From NCBI GenBank assembly GCA_019648995.1, contig BLXT01004836.1:84649-104683 (forward strand): a stretch of DNA of 20,035 bases. Reading direction: 5' to 3'. The position numbers and the translations under genes were made by a program. The notes below the pieces were generated by a model. That model was not told the DNA's origin and ran no database searches. It was given only the letters and a program-made list of their open reading frames with translations. Each line of letters begins with the position of its first letter. Within the stretch, counting starts at the first letter, position 1. Positions 1 to 10,453 of the stretch are shown in pieces. This stretch comes from Plakobranchus ocellatus (lineage: Eukaryota > Mollusca > Gastropoda > Plakobranchidae).

Positions 1-22
1 GGGGGGGGGGGGGGGGGGGGGG
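1..22. repeat. Poly-G run at the window edge
   Basis: Twenty-two consecutive G residues open the window and stop abruptly at ordinary sequence. They may be a G homopolymer at a contig end or a sequencing/assembly artefact. The only other long G run is the 12-base one at 16209-16220. Confidence 0.85.
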
Positions 23-1372
23 CTCTGCTGGTGACGCTAACAGTGAGTAATACCTCCAGTATTTTACAGGACTTTTTCAAATCCCGCTGTGGATTGCTGA
101 TTGTTATAGGCAGTATTATGTGAGGTCTTTCTCTAAATTTATGGGTCAGGTTTAAAATATGATTGCATACCTTTGTTGGCTGAAATCTTTATGTCCCTTC
201 TAAGTTTGTGTTCAAAAGGTCTACAATGATTTTCAATAATATGGCTTAATAGTGATCTTTCGTTGCATATTTTAAATGGCTGGTTGGAAATCGTTGTCGG
301 ATAGTGTAGGGTTAGAACTTTTCGCAGCTGTTTTCTGTGGAATGTGACAAATTTGTTAGTTTCAGCTTGCGTTATGTCCCATGTTACACAGTTTGTATGT
401 CAAAATAGACTTTAGAAGTGCGTTATATAGTATAAAATAAAGTATGATCTCATAAAAAGTTTTGCTTAGTTTTAAGATTTTACAAACATTTATCGAACGA
501 GTGACCTGGCTGTACTGGTTTCTATCTGATCCAGGATCAAAATGCTTCCATCCAACCTTGGGGAACAATGAAGTGGCAAAATATAAGTCAGAGGGTGAAG
601 TTTCCTCTTATATGAAATGTAGTTTAATGTTTTTGTTTTATTTTTTTTAACAACGTTACATTCATATTTAAAAAGTAGTGCAAAATAGTTTTCGCACATT
701 TCATTTAGGACATTGCTTTCTTCTTTTTTTCTTCTGATAATGGTAAGATGAAAGCTCAATTATATTCCTAGCCCAACACATTTCTGATCTTTATCCTTTC
801 GCACACGATTATTCTCTGGAAAACAAAATTTACTTACCAAATAAAGGTAGGAATGCTCTGGCAGTCTCATGGCTCATAACTGAGCTGTCTTTTCGAAGTC
901 GCCACATTAGTATCGCGAGAAACTTCAAGGAAGTAAAATGAATATGAGCAATGACTTCATTCTTCTGCCTGATCTCCTCGTTAAAAGATCTTTTTTTTTC
1001 TCATCTGAGCATGGCAAGAGGGATTTCCAACACGAGTTTCTTAGAGCTTTAATGTAGAGTAAGATTAGTTTATAACTTTTATTCTTAAACCTTTACTTTG
1101 AAACTTGGGCGTAATTAAAAAAAAAATAATTGATACTTTTGGCACTTTAAAGATAGTTTGATAAGTTGGAGTGATTTAGGCCTACACTATCTAATTTTAC
1201 AGGTCTAAAGCAAATATCTCTGCTAACAGCCTGTGCCAGTTCAGGGTTCGGCCTGCAAAGCACTTCTAACAGGAATAACAGCATCTTGGTATTTATTTCT
1301 GATGAACTAATAGCATCTTCATATCATGTTATGGCATATTATTGATCCTTTTTTTGTAATTTTGATAATCAT
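23..1372. other. AT-rich non-coding stretch
   Basis: No gene was found. Short open frames around 360-760 lie on both strands, overlap each other and show no recognisable protein character. A splice-donor-like GTGAGTAA sits at 43-50, but too little sequence lies before it to support an exon. The rest is AT-rich sequence with short A and T runs. Confidence 0.6.
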
Positions 1373-1384
1373 TTTTTCAATTTA
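1373..1384. repeat. SINE target-site duplication, left copy
   Basis: TTTTTCAATTTA occurs here and again at 1655-1666, exactly bracketing the minus-strand SINE. The match is 12 of 12. Confidence 0.88.
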
Positions 1385-1654
1385 AAAAGTAAAATTGGTC
1401 CCACGCTTAGTCCAAGCATCGGGGAACCAGGAGTAGGGTCCTGGTTGTTCTTGGCATACGGCATTATGAGGTAGTTTGCCATTGCTTTCCTCGCCGCCTT
1501 TACTTTCGCCGGGTCTTAAGAGACCTAGCTTCCCATGTTACACTGGGTGGACACAGAGGAGCAATGAAAAATTGACTTAGCCCGGATCGGGATTCAAACC
1601 TCGGACCTCTGACTTGGTAGTCAACTGCCCTGCCAAAAGAGCCACCACTCCCAC
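1385..1654 (-). mobile_element. tRNA-derived SINE, minus strand
   Basis: Read on the minus strand, this element starts with a tRNA-like head. An A-box-like TGGCTCTTTTGG lies at 1633-1644 and a B-box-like GGTTTGAATCC at 1590-1600; these are the internal RNA polymerase III promoter elements. A body shared with the copy at 10454-10737 follows, ending in a GGGACC block and a short T-rich tail. A perfect 12-bp direct repeat, TTTTTCAATTTA, flanks it at 1373-1384 and 1655-1666, as expected of a target-site duplication from LINE-mediated insertion. The 3' body, from the TGCCAAGAAC block to the end, matches the other copy almost exactly. The tRNA-like head has diverged more. No protein is encoded; mobilisation would depend on a LINE in trans. 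Confidence 0.93.
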
Positions 1655-1666
1655 TTTTTCAATTTA
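1655..1666. repeat. SINE target-site duplication, right copy
   Basis: This is the second copy of TTTTTCAATTTA, beside the tRNA-like 5' end of the minus-strand SINE. A short ATTT-repeat tract (to about 1680) follows it. Confidence 0.88.
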
Positions 1667-2786
1667 TTTATTTATTTATTATTTTTTTAATTTGATCTGT
1701 TTACTTTTTTATTTACTGTTCCGAACGTGTCTTTTCCGGTTCAAGATAAATCTCTGGATAGAAATCACAATGTCGATTGTATTTCATTGATTAATTCACT
1801 GTACATTTTAACCTCGCAGAGAATAATTCTTCTCTATGTTATTGAATGTTCTGTTTTTATTTTTTTCTTCTACCCGACCCAGTGATGTCAATAGCGCACT
1901 CTGTCACAATGACAGCTTGGAAGACCCGGACTAAACGAGACGCAAGGAGTGAGCTTTTGACTTCAAACAATAACCAAAGATTCTGCATTGTTAACTTACC
2001 CAACTCTTTAACATAGCACTGAATTCATGGTGTTATCTTATGTAATATGAAATAGTTTTCTCAAGAACACGCGTATATAAAACTTACATTATTATTAGTC
2101 ATTTCAATTTTAGCAGTCTTTATATAACACTTTATATAGCCTGTTATGTCAATCATTTCAAAAAACCATTTATTTATTCGCAAAAAGAATTGCATAAAGA
2201 AACTTTTTGGTTCTTTGATTTCAATACCCCATGTAAATACGTTATTTTTCTCCAAACGCGTTTCTTGACCTTGTCTACCCCTTTACTCTGCTCAGGCCAT
2301 GGGACCTCACTGGCAGCATTCTGTGCCGAGAGCTCTGAGGACGAAAACAAACTTCCCGACAAATAGTGAGCTGTTCAATTGTAATCACACTTCAGAGCAA
2401 TGATTTTACATGCGTTCAAAAGCATTTGAGTTATTTAGATAGTATATTTGATTTTCTTCTTTCTATTTAAAGACATGAACGCTACACATACAAAACAATT
2501 TGATTTCTATAAAATCACTAGATCTCTGTAATTAAAGAAAAAAAAAATCTATATGCCACCTTTTTTAACAGTTATTCACAAAAATGAGGAATTTTCTGGA
2601 GCTTGCATTTTTTTTTCCGAAAAAAGTATAAATCGATTCTTTCTTGGTAGGATTTTTTACAGTTAAAAAAAAAATATTCGTTAAAAATTCCTGGGTTATT
2701 CTTTCTTTCCTTTGATCCAATTAAGGCTGAGCACATAAGTTTCATAAACAATTGTACGTTTATAATAGTGCGAAATTAGGTTGAAC
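1667..2786. other. AT-rich non-coding stretch
   Basis: No gene, RNA or repeat could be supported. A slightly GC-richer patch lies near 1890-1970 and another near 2260-2370. Open frames on the minus strand at 2061-2362 are short and overlap, and they lack any recognisable motif. Confidence 0.55.
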
Positions 2787-2826
2787 AATTATTTTTTTAG
2801 ATCAAAGAGATCTAAAAAAAATAATT
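2787..2826. repeat. Near-perfect palindrome (hairpin)
   Basis: The left arm AATTATTTTTTTAGATC (2787-2803) is matched by its reverse complement at 2809-2826, with one extra A. A 5-base AAAGA loop separates the arms. The stem could extrude as a cruciform or fold in RNA. No transposon or terminator role can be assigned. Confidence 0.85.
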
Positions 2827-2912
2827 AAGCATCAAAATTATTGTTAATTCTTCTTAAATATATAATGCTTTTATTCTCAAAATTATTTAAAAGAAAAATT
2901 CTATTTTCATTT

Positions 2913-3160
2913 GTCCAAAGTTATGGATCTGACCTTTGAACTGGATGCAGGAGATTTGCACTTTTCTCTCTTGAAAGACATGTAGTTCATACCCCCTGTC
3001 TCCTGAGCGGAGGGATTTATCCGTCATTTCTCCCAGTTCATTTGAGTGGATTATCGTGAAGTATCTTGCCCTCCCGAGGATGGACAATCGGGAGCGCTAT
3101 CTGTGGCTTCATACAGGAGTTTTGCAAATGTTATGCAAATAGCATTACCAGGGACAGTAG
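2913..3160. promoter_or_regulatory. Candidate cis-regulatory island (inferred)
   Basis: This patch is visibly richer in G and C than the sequence around it and has fewer homopolymer runs. At 2930-2942 it holds TGACCTTTGAACT, whose reverse complement AGTTCAAAGGTCA fits the direct-repeat-1 consensus bound by nuclear receptors such as the HNF4 and COUP-TF families. At 3133-3140 it holds ATGCAAAT, the POU-factor octamer, with a related TTTGCAAAT at 3121-3129. No convincing reading frame covers it. Enhancer function is an inference from motif clustering; short motifs occur by chance, so confidence is low. Confidence 0.3.
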
Positions 3161-4402
3161 ATCTTGCAATTATCATTTGAGAAATATTTGAAGACTTTTG
3201 CATTCATAGTTCCTTTGCAGTAGATAAATGTGTTATTATTTCTTAATTTATTATAATTATTTTTAATCTTAAGTGTAAAGGTCTTTCCCGTTTGAAATTG
3301 TGATATTAGCTGATGTATCATCGACTGTAATATTATTCTCATGTTTCTGTGCTGATTCTGTTTTCATTGGACAACTGTGTGAAGCTGCGTGAAATTTAAG
3401 AAAAGCATTCCTTGGTATTTCTTATAAAACGGAGATATTTTTGTCTTTTTTTTAACCATAAATATTATTATTTTGGTTGCTGTCTTGCTGTTGAACTCAA
3501 AAGAGATTTATATTAAGGCTGCACAGAATGTTGGGTCATCTTACGCGCATGATACCTTTATTTCGTGTCAATTGTGCAAATTATAATCTTTGTCTTATGC
3601 ATTTTACGATCACCACTTTCATTTTGATATGAGATCAACTAAAAAAAAAAAAAAACAATTCTAAGCTCCCTTAGACAGATATCAATTTTAAACGGATTCT
3701 GCAGCTTTTGATTCTCTTTCCATTGATATATTTTTCAGATGTTGAAAAAAAAATCATTTTTTGAAATGGGTAATCTTAATTTAGTACGAACTGTCGTTAT
3801 TGTTAGAGTATTTTGCCAGGTTATTCGTAACCTTCCCAATTTGTCATATTTACACAAAACCTTATCTCTTCTAAGGCATGATGAAGCATTGGATTTTTAA
3901 AATCAAAATTAGTTCCATTGTTTTTTTTTTTTTAATTGAATTCAAATATAGCTCATCAAGATCGGCGCCATGTACAGAGGAGTACTTGAACTGTTACTAT
4001 GTGTTTGTTTAGTTTTCCCCACGCCCTCCATGGGACCTTGCACAATCCCAGCAAGACTAGCAGTATACATTCTGAACAGATATAATCAATAAAAAAAAGA
4101 CGCCTGTATTTGAATGTCTTCATAAATTCATTTCATTCTGTGAGTGACAAAGATGCTTTTACTATTGGTACCTTAGTCTATATTGGCTTAAATCTAACTC
4201 AATGATTATTATTATTCATAAAAATCATGACTTCGTCTAACGCTTTCTCGTCAAAAACATTTGAGAAAGCTTGATCAATTCAATCTAAGCCTATATCACC
4301 AACAAAAATAACATTGTCGTTGGTTGATTGGAAGCCTAGACGTAACACACCAGTATGCATAAAAATTATCACTCGTTGAACTAAGACCTAAACTAACTCG
4401 GC
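3161..4402. other. AT-rich non-coding stretch
   Basis: No gene could be supported. A-runs at about 3641-3656 and a T-run near 3920-3933 are the only simple repeats. The patch near 3960-4080 is slightly GC-richer but has no readable frame. Confidence 0.55.
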
Positions 4403-4567
4403 CAATTACATAAAGATCACCTTTAGATGAATGTCTGACTTATCATCACACATATAGGCACCTTTTAATATTGGCATAACGTGTTACAATTACTTAAAGA
4501 TCACCTTTAGATGAATGTCTGACTTATCACACATACAGGCACCTTTAAACCTTGGCCTAACGTGTGC
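4403..4567. repeat. 84-bp tandem duplication, two copies
   Basis: The block beginning CAATTAC at 4403 is repeated starting at 4487, a period of 84 bases. Both copies share the AAAGATCACCTTTAGATGAA core, then GTCTGACTTATCA, a GGCACCTTT block and an AACGTGT end. The copies differ by a few substitutions and small gaps in their second half. This looks like a local duplication, not a mobile element. Confidence 0.88.
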
Positions 4568-5568
4568 ACCCAAATCTTGTCATGTTTTATGAGACAAAGA
4601 AGAACAGAATCCCATCCGTGCAAGACGCGAGTTTGGCTTCCAAGCACATGTAAATGTTGGATATTGTTGATTTTGAATAAGGAAATTGAAAAACTGAAGA
4701 GGAATAGTTTCATCTAGGATTATTTAAATTTGATTCTTACACCCAAATTTTTTTTATGAAAAAGATTATCTTGTCGTACTTTCTTACATCCAATTTCTTT
4801 CGTTTCTTTTGAATGCACATGGGAGAAGGTGCGGCGGCCATTATGGTGGGAGGAGCAAAATGATTGCATTCTGTCTAAAAATAGATCCAACTGATTTATA
4901 TATGTGAAAGATACCTCTTTAGTATGGAATACAATAGCTTTCTTCACGATTATATTTTTTTTTTATGCAAGATGAAAAGTACTCAATGTCCAATTAGTTT
5001 GTGTCTGCATAAATGGGTTCACTGTTGTATGTTTTTATAGCATTACTGAAGACTAAAGCCCAAATGTATAAGCTGAAAGCAACACTGCTGTTTTTTATTC
5101 ATTACATGTACATGTAGTGCCACTGAGATAGCAATATAAATTTATTTTCCTAGTGAATGTGTTGGAAAGATTATCGGTGTTAATACAAATAAAAAAAAAA
5201 ATATCACAATGTTCGCTACGACGGCCATTTCTTAATGCATTAAATGTAAATGAATTTCCTCTCTGTGCTCACAAGACGCTCCTCTTAATTGATAAACCAG
5301 CTATATCACATCTTTTTTAAGGCACTGGAATAAAAGAAAAAGAAAACAAAACATTTGAAGACTTTACCATGAAACATGTATGAAGAAAATGAACATTATC
5401 ATGAAAATCGCATCGCATCCATTAATTGTATATTTCTAATCAAAATCTGGTGTAAAATTTGTTTTGCTAAAATGGAAAATGGAAAAAAAAAGTAGGGGAA
5501 ATCTTTTTATGGCCAACTTCATTCAGATTACTGTTATTATCTTGTTCCATAATATAACAAGTTATCTC
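4568..5568. other. AT-rich non-coding stretch
   Basis: No gene was found. A 14-base perfect palindrome, TACATGTACATGTA, lies at 5103-5116. Open frames on the minus strand at 4507-4947 have no protein family character. Confidence 0.55.
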
Positions 5569-5627
5569 TGTGTGTGTGCGCGCATATAAAAATGCATGTG
5601 CGCGCGCGCGCGCGCATGTGTGTGTGT
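5569..5627. repeat. TG/GC alternating microsatellite
   Basis: Alternating purine-pyrimidine sequence: a TG run, an interrupted middle, a (GC)n core at about 5599-5616 and a second TG run. (GC)n and (TG)n tracts of this kind are the classic Z-DNA-forming sequence. Any regulatory role is unknown. Confidence 0.9.
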
Positions 5628-6138
5628 TCACTTATGTGGCCACCCATTTGTGTTTCTTATGTGAATGATAAATGCAATCAATTATGTCTGTTTGAGCAAG
5701 AAATTGGCTGTCGGCTGAAAAAAGTGAAATCAATTTCTTGTAAACAAAGAAGAAATCTTATCTTGTTTGGTTGCCTCTTCATTCTTAAATTTAACAATAC
5801 ATAAGTTAATTTTCGAAAGTAATAAATGTTTTGATCAATTCTCAAATTATTGAAAGTGTGTTTCTGATAAACTTGAAAACTAGTTGTTTTAGAAGTCCTT
5901 TTCTCCTCTTTGTTGTTTCCATTGTCTGTTGTATTAAAATCTGCACCTCTTTCACTCTCCACTGATAACTTTGCATAAAGCACGATAAAGCAATAACTTT
6001 CTATCACAGACACAAATCTGCTGTTCAGACACTGTCAGCTACTCTTGATCTCAAAGTTTTGTGCGTTAAGATTTTCTATTGCAGACGTGCATAGGACAAA
6101 ATATTTTCAATTTAGCAATTATTAGGTAATGCCAGATG
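5628..6138. other. Non-coding stretch
   Basis: The minus-strand open frame of 111 codons at 5678-6013 shows no recognisable domain. It has ordinary AT-rich composition and no splice or promoter context, so it is not called as a gene. Confidence 0.5.
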
Positions 6139-6397
6139 CAATTGAAGACTCTAGTGGAAAAACCAGATAAGTCACATTTTTGCGAAAATTAAGTTATCTC
6201 CTTAGCCACATTCTTTGTACATTGTAGTTTTGTTTCCAGCATCAATCGTATGGATAAAACAGTTAAGTCCACCACAATTAACTCTTTTTAAAATCGCTAT
6301 AATATGAAAGAACCAAAACTTGCAAACTTTGTATTCTTGATTTCTCCACTTCTCATTTTTGTGTCTTAACTGGTTTTTCCATTGGAGTCTTCAATTG
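6139..6397. mobile_element. MITE-like element with 37-bp inverted ends
   Basis: The left arm 6139-6175 begins CAATTGAAGACTC. The right arm 6361-6397 is its reverse complement at 33 of 37 positions, ending GAGTCTTCAATTG. The 185-base interior has no open frame. Long terminal inverted repeats round a short non-coding core fit a non-autonomous DNA transposon or foldback element. The outermost CAATTG is itself palindromic. I see no target-site duplication: GCCAGATG lies on the left and TTTTAGTT on the right. The true ends may therefore be misplaced or the element old. No superfamily is assigned. Confidence 0.65.
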
Positions 6398-7690
6398 TTT
6401 TAGTTTTATTGAACTTTTTAATCTTGAGTGACTTTAGTTGCTTGTATGCCACAGAAATATGCGAAATACTGCTGTTTATTTTTTTTTTCATTTTTTGTTA
6501 ATCATTAAACACTGGTCAATGTGAACAACTCATCAAGTTTTTTTTTTCATTTGAATTTAAAAAATTTCTAATTCCACCGGTGTAATACCGGATAAATTGT
6601 AATCTTTAAAAAAAAAAAAAAAAAAAAAAGGCAATTTTACGTGTGTAACGCCTGCAATCCTATATGTTTAGATATTAACATAGCTATATTTGTGCAGTCA
6701 TGTATACATGATGGTGAACAATTTTATAAACCAATTTTTTCCAAATCAATGCTATTTGTGCAGTTTCTATGGAAAAATTTAGACCTAATATATCGTGATG
6801 CAAGGGACATGATAGACTGACTTCAGACCAAATCCTTTCGAAATCTATCTTTTCAAAATTCTTATTTTCCTCGTGTTTCTAGTTCGGTCGCATTGCAAAA
6901 AGTTTTGAAAACTAATAAATTTAGGTTTGTCCAATCAAACTTTTCTATGTATGCATTATTATGAGCTTTTTTTTTTTTAGTCCTTAACGTTTTTTTTTCT
7001 GTTTTGTTGTGTTTTTGTTTTCTGAAAAATAGGATAAGAACGTAAGTGCTGTCATTGAAAGAATTGACTCAAATGTCAATGCTTTGAAACCCACTTCTTA
7101 TTTCTTATGACAAAAGCAGCATGTTTGTTTCTCATGCTATTTTTTTAAAACGATATGCCATATTAAGCAAGAGTATGATAACCTTAAGACGATATTTCCT
7201 AATGCAAAGCTTTCTTCACAAACATTAAAGCAATAAGTTGTGGCAGTGAAAAGATGGTCGCTACATCACAATAGAACTTAAAAAAAAAGTACACGCTTTC
7301 TTACAATATTATCTTTATGAGATCAAAAACCTAAAGCACGACTAAAAAAAAAAGAAAGTTATGTTTTTTTAATACACAATGCTTTATGGTGTACGCAGTA
7401 ATTTCGGTTCTTTTTTATGGCATAGAGCCTTGACAAGGTCACAACCGTAAAGTTTAAGAATTAACTAGCCCGAAAACTGATTGCTTCCCTTGGAATCGTT
7501 CGCCTTCAGCTACAAAACGAAACCGTGGAAGTTAAAAGTATACTAGATTCTAAATGTTGATGGTGTAAAATGCGATCGCACTTGTGCAATGTAGCATGCT
7601 TTTTTTTTGTTTTTTTTTTATATTATTGTAATATTTCACTGGTCTTTAAAATAATATTTACATTGGTCAACCTTCTTTTAAAAATTAATA
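6398..7690. other. AT-rich non-coding stretch
   Basis: This contains a 22-base A run at 6608-6629 and several T runs (for example near 6970 and 7600). The A run follows a short CCACCGGTG block, but no retrocopy or target duplication could be recognised. No gene is supported. Confidence 0.55.
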
Positions 7691-8220
7691 GACATTCGCC
7701 ACTTCGGAAGACGTGAAAATGTGTCAAGTTGAAAGACAATATTGAATAATTCAAATGGAGAGAGACAGCTTAATCCGCCAGTTAGTCTCAATCGTTTAGC
7801 AAAGTCTCTTTTTTTTTTTTTTGGTAAAATAGCGCATATTTTCTGGCCTTTAAAAAAAATGATAGCATTGGACATGTCGGAATGTATGAAAATATATTTA
7901 AAATGTACTTTCTTTATCAAAAGCAAAATTTGTTTATACAACTTGATAACGTAGGTACCGAAAAAAAAAAAAAAAAGAAAAAAATGAGAGAAATAAACTT
8001 TGAAAAGTTGTTGCTACATTACAAATTTGTATCGCTTTCCACTCGTTTACGACGCGCTTCCATAAAAATCTAAGTAAACGCATATCTAAAATACCAACAA
8101 TAATCTTTTCCTTATTCTGGGTTTCAGGAACAAGGCATCCAACCGTTTATCTGCATACATTTAAGTGGCTTTTTAAAATTTAATTTTAAGTCATTTATGC
8201 GGGAAAAATCAGCAACTTTT

Positions 8221-8500
8221 AGCTAAAAAATCGATAGCAAGCCTTAACTTTAACACCCTTAGCTCTTACACAGCCATGAGATTATGAAATGTTCCTTTGA
8301 ATATCGGTAGAGTCATGTTAAAAGATATTATTAAAAAACGTAAATAGCACAGCATGAACCCGCAATTAGTTTCGATAGTAACAAAGCCTGGAAGCAGGCC
8401 GTAAATATAATCGCTCGTACACAACCATAAGATTGTTTAAGTTTCCTTCATATAGCCGTAGAGAAAGATATGAAAAACAGTTTTAGATAACTTAAATGGA
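8221..8500. repeat. Two diverged ~150-bp direct repeats
   Basis: Sequence around 8232-8340 recurs about 140-151 bases later, at 8373-8490. Paired anchors are CGATAG...AAGCC, then CACAGCCATGAGATT versus CACAACCATAAGATT (8269 and 8420), then a block ending CGGTAGAG versus CCGTAGAG. A related fragment (an AAATGGAGAG block followed by AGTTAGTTTCAATC) at about 8494-8535 resembles 7752-7792. The copies are old, with many substitutions. Confidence 0.6.
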
Positions 8501-8744
8501 GAGCCACAACTTAAAAACGCGAGTTAGTTTCAATCATTATAAAGCTTCTTATTTATTTATTTATTTTAGTTTATAATAATGTAATTCAACCTGTCTATAT
8601 CGATATGTAAAGAAAATTTAAGATTTTTCTTTTTAATCCGAGCTAAAGGCGAATACAATTAAAGCTTGCAAAGAGCTTATATCTGGATATTTGGCTAAAA
8701 ATATCCGATTTTGCCCATGTAAATGATTTTTAAATCAAATAAAT

Positions 8745-10250
8745 TTTTGAAAAGTATGGAGAGATACGACCTGATCCTTCCGTCAAGATGTAGAGTACAA
8801 AAATAACATCACTAAATGGTGTTATAGGCACGTGTTTGCTCAAAGTTTTGACGGTAACGTTTCTGTAAAAAAAGCAAAAGAATTCCCCATCGCCATGCAT
8901 TAATAGGATTTCGAAGCTCATTTCTTGCATTTTTGAATTCCATCGTTATCGAAGCCCATAAAGAAACCGTTGCTAACGAGGAAAAGTATTTTCGCAAAGT
9001 ATTTTAACGTGTTCCGACGTGGCCTGTGCCTGCCGTTTCACAAAAAAAAAAAGATAGAAAAAAGGACAACATTTTAGTCCAAAATCGCTTTGTTACGATA
9101 GAAACTGATTCGCGAGTTTGAGCTATTACTGATCATTTGAGAAATTTAACAGTTTTTTCCGACCGATCTGTATCGAAAAGTAATAGAATTTTCTCACAGT
9201 GTCCGCGCTGAAGACCATCAAAGTCGAGCCTTTCTAGATCATTTTAGGCTAGTGTTTCAAATGAATAAATGAAGATTTTGCTCAAAATGAAATGAAATCA
9301 TTCAATGGTGTGGACAAAAACAAATTAATGCTTTGAACATGAACTAGAGTAGATTTTTAGTACATTTGTATGGTTATTTTAGGTTTGCGTTTGCCCAGAT
9401 ATTGAATAAAGTGTGCATGTAAAAGAGCGAAAATCGATTAAAAAATTCCCCATCGCAATGAAATTACAGGATTTCGATACTTACTTCTTCGACTTTTCAC
9501 TTCCATCGTTATCGAATTGTACGAGAAAACCTTTGCCTTCGATGAGAGGCACATTTCCAACGTATTTTAGCGTCTTCCGACATGTCCAATGTCTGCCGTT
9601 TCCAACATAAGTGAGGAAGAGGGCGCAATTTTACTGAAAAATAGCTTTGTTACGAATGGGTTTGAGCTCGTACTGACCATTTGGGTTATTTCATAATGAC
9701 TTTCAACCTTACTCCATCGATAAGTCGAAAAGTTTTTTATCCTCTTGTATAAGATTTGAAGCTGATTGAGATGGATTATAAGGGTTTCAATCCGTTTTTA
9801 GGGCTATTTCTCACCTCAAACTTAATTGTTCTTTCCCTTTCCAAAGCTAGATCTGACTCAAAAGAAAATAAAAAAAGCAAATTTGGTCACTCGTGTCAAT
9901 AGATTTTACTGGAAAACAAGTACAAAAACAATCGTATTTGCTCGGTACATTTCTACATCTGTTAAATAGATGAATAGGAAATAGAAAAAAAAAAAGAGTG
10001 CGAACTTGCGGTGTAGCAGAATCTTACCGCTTTCTTTTTCTCAATACTTTCACAAACATTACGTTTCTTTTTAATACGCTGGGGATGGGAAAAGTTTTAT
10101 AAGCATTAAATACGACATTCCCGACGTATTTTACTGTCATTTGATGACTCTCGTATTTATCTTTTCCACAAAGGGTAATAAAAGGTGCGAAATTCTACGA
10201 AAATAAGGCTTTACTACGATCGACATTTCCCCAGGGGCTGAAATTGTAGC
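8745..10250. repeat. Diverged ~563-bp tandem repeat, nearly three copies
   Basis: Matching anchors recur at a nearly constant spacing. ATTCCCCATCGC occurs at 8882 and 9445, CCATCGTTATCGAA at 8940 and 9503, and TGCCGTTT at 9031 and 9594. ACGTATTTTA occurs at 9560 and 10124. GCTTTGTTACGA at 9087 and 9644 corresponds to GCTTTACTACGA at 10208. The spacing of most pairs is 563-564; small indels lower it to 544-557 for others. Copy 3 matches only in its middle part. Identity appears moderate, by eye. No reading frame is conserved between copies: the 65-codon open frame at 9413-9610 is not kept at 8850-9047. It could be an old satellite or a decayed transposon array. Confidence 0.75.
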
Positions 10251-10442
10251 AAGCAAATAGATGTATTACATAGTGTATTTACTATGTTGTGTAATCAACA
10301 GCAGTATTGAGCCATGATTGTAAACACACTGACCGAGCACTTTAAAGATGATTGTGTTAGGTCAAGTAATGTCACAGCAGACAAAGCGTTCAGACTAGAC
10401 GACGGGAACCGTAGTTTAGATTCTGATCAATAAGCACGTTTA

Positions 10443-10453
10443 CTGCTTGTTTT
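10443..10453. repeat. SINE target-site duplication, left copy
   Basis: CTGCTTGTTTT stands immediately before the plus-strand SINE and recurs at 10738-10748, 11 of 11 identical. Confidence 0.88.

Noticed and set aside
43..50. Strong splice-donor-like GTGAGTAA near the left edge
   Set aside because: Only about 20 bases lie between it and the poly-G run. An exon end is possible but cannot be supported, and such hexamers occur several times by chance in 20 kb.
5103..5116. Perfect 14-base palindrome TACATGTACATGTA
   Set aside because: Built from a simple CATGTA word common in AT-rich DNA; no context suggests a function.
5678..6013. Minus-strand open frame of 111 codons
   Set aside because: No domain, no splice or promoter context and no unusual composition; such a length can occur by chance in 20 kb read six ways.
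9413..9610. Open frame of 65 codons within the 563-bp repeat
   Set aside because: The frame is not conserved in the matching copy 563 bases upstream, so it is not a repeated gene.
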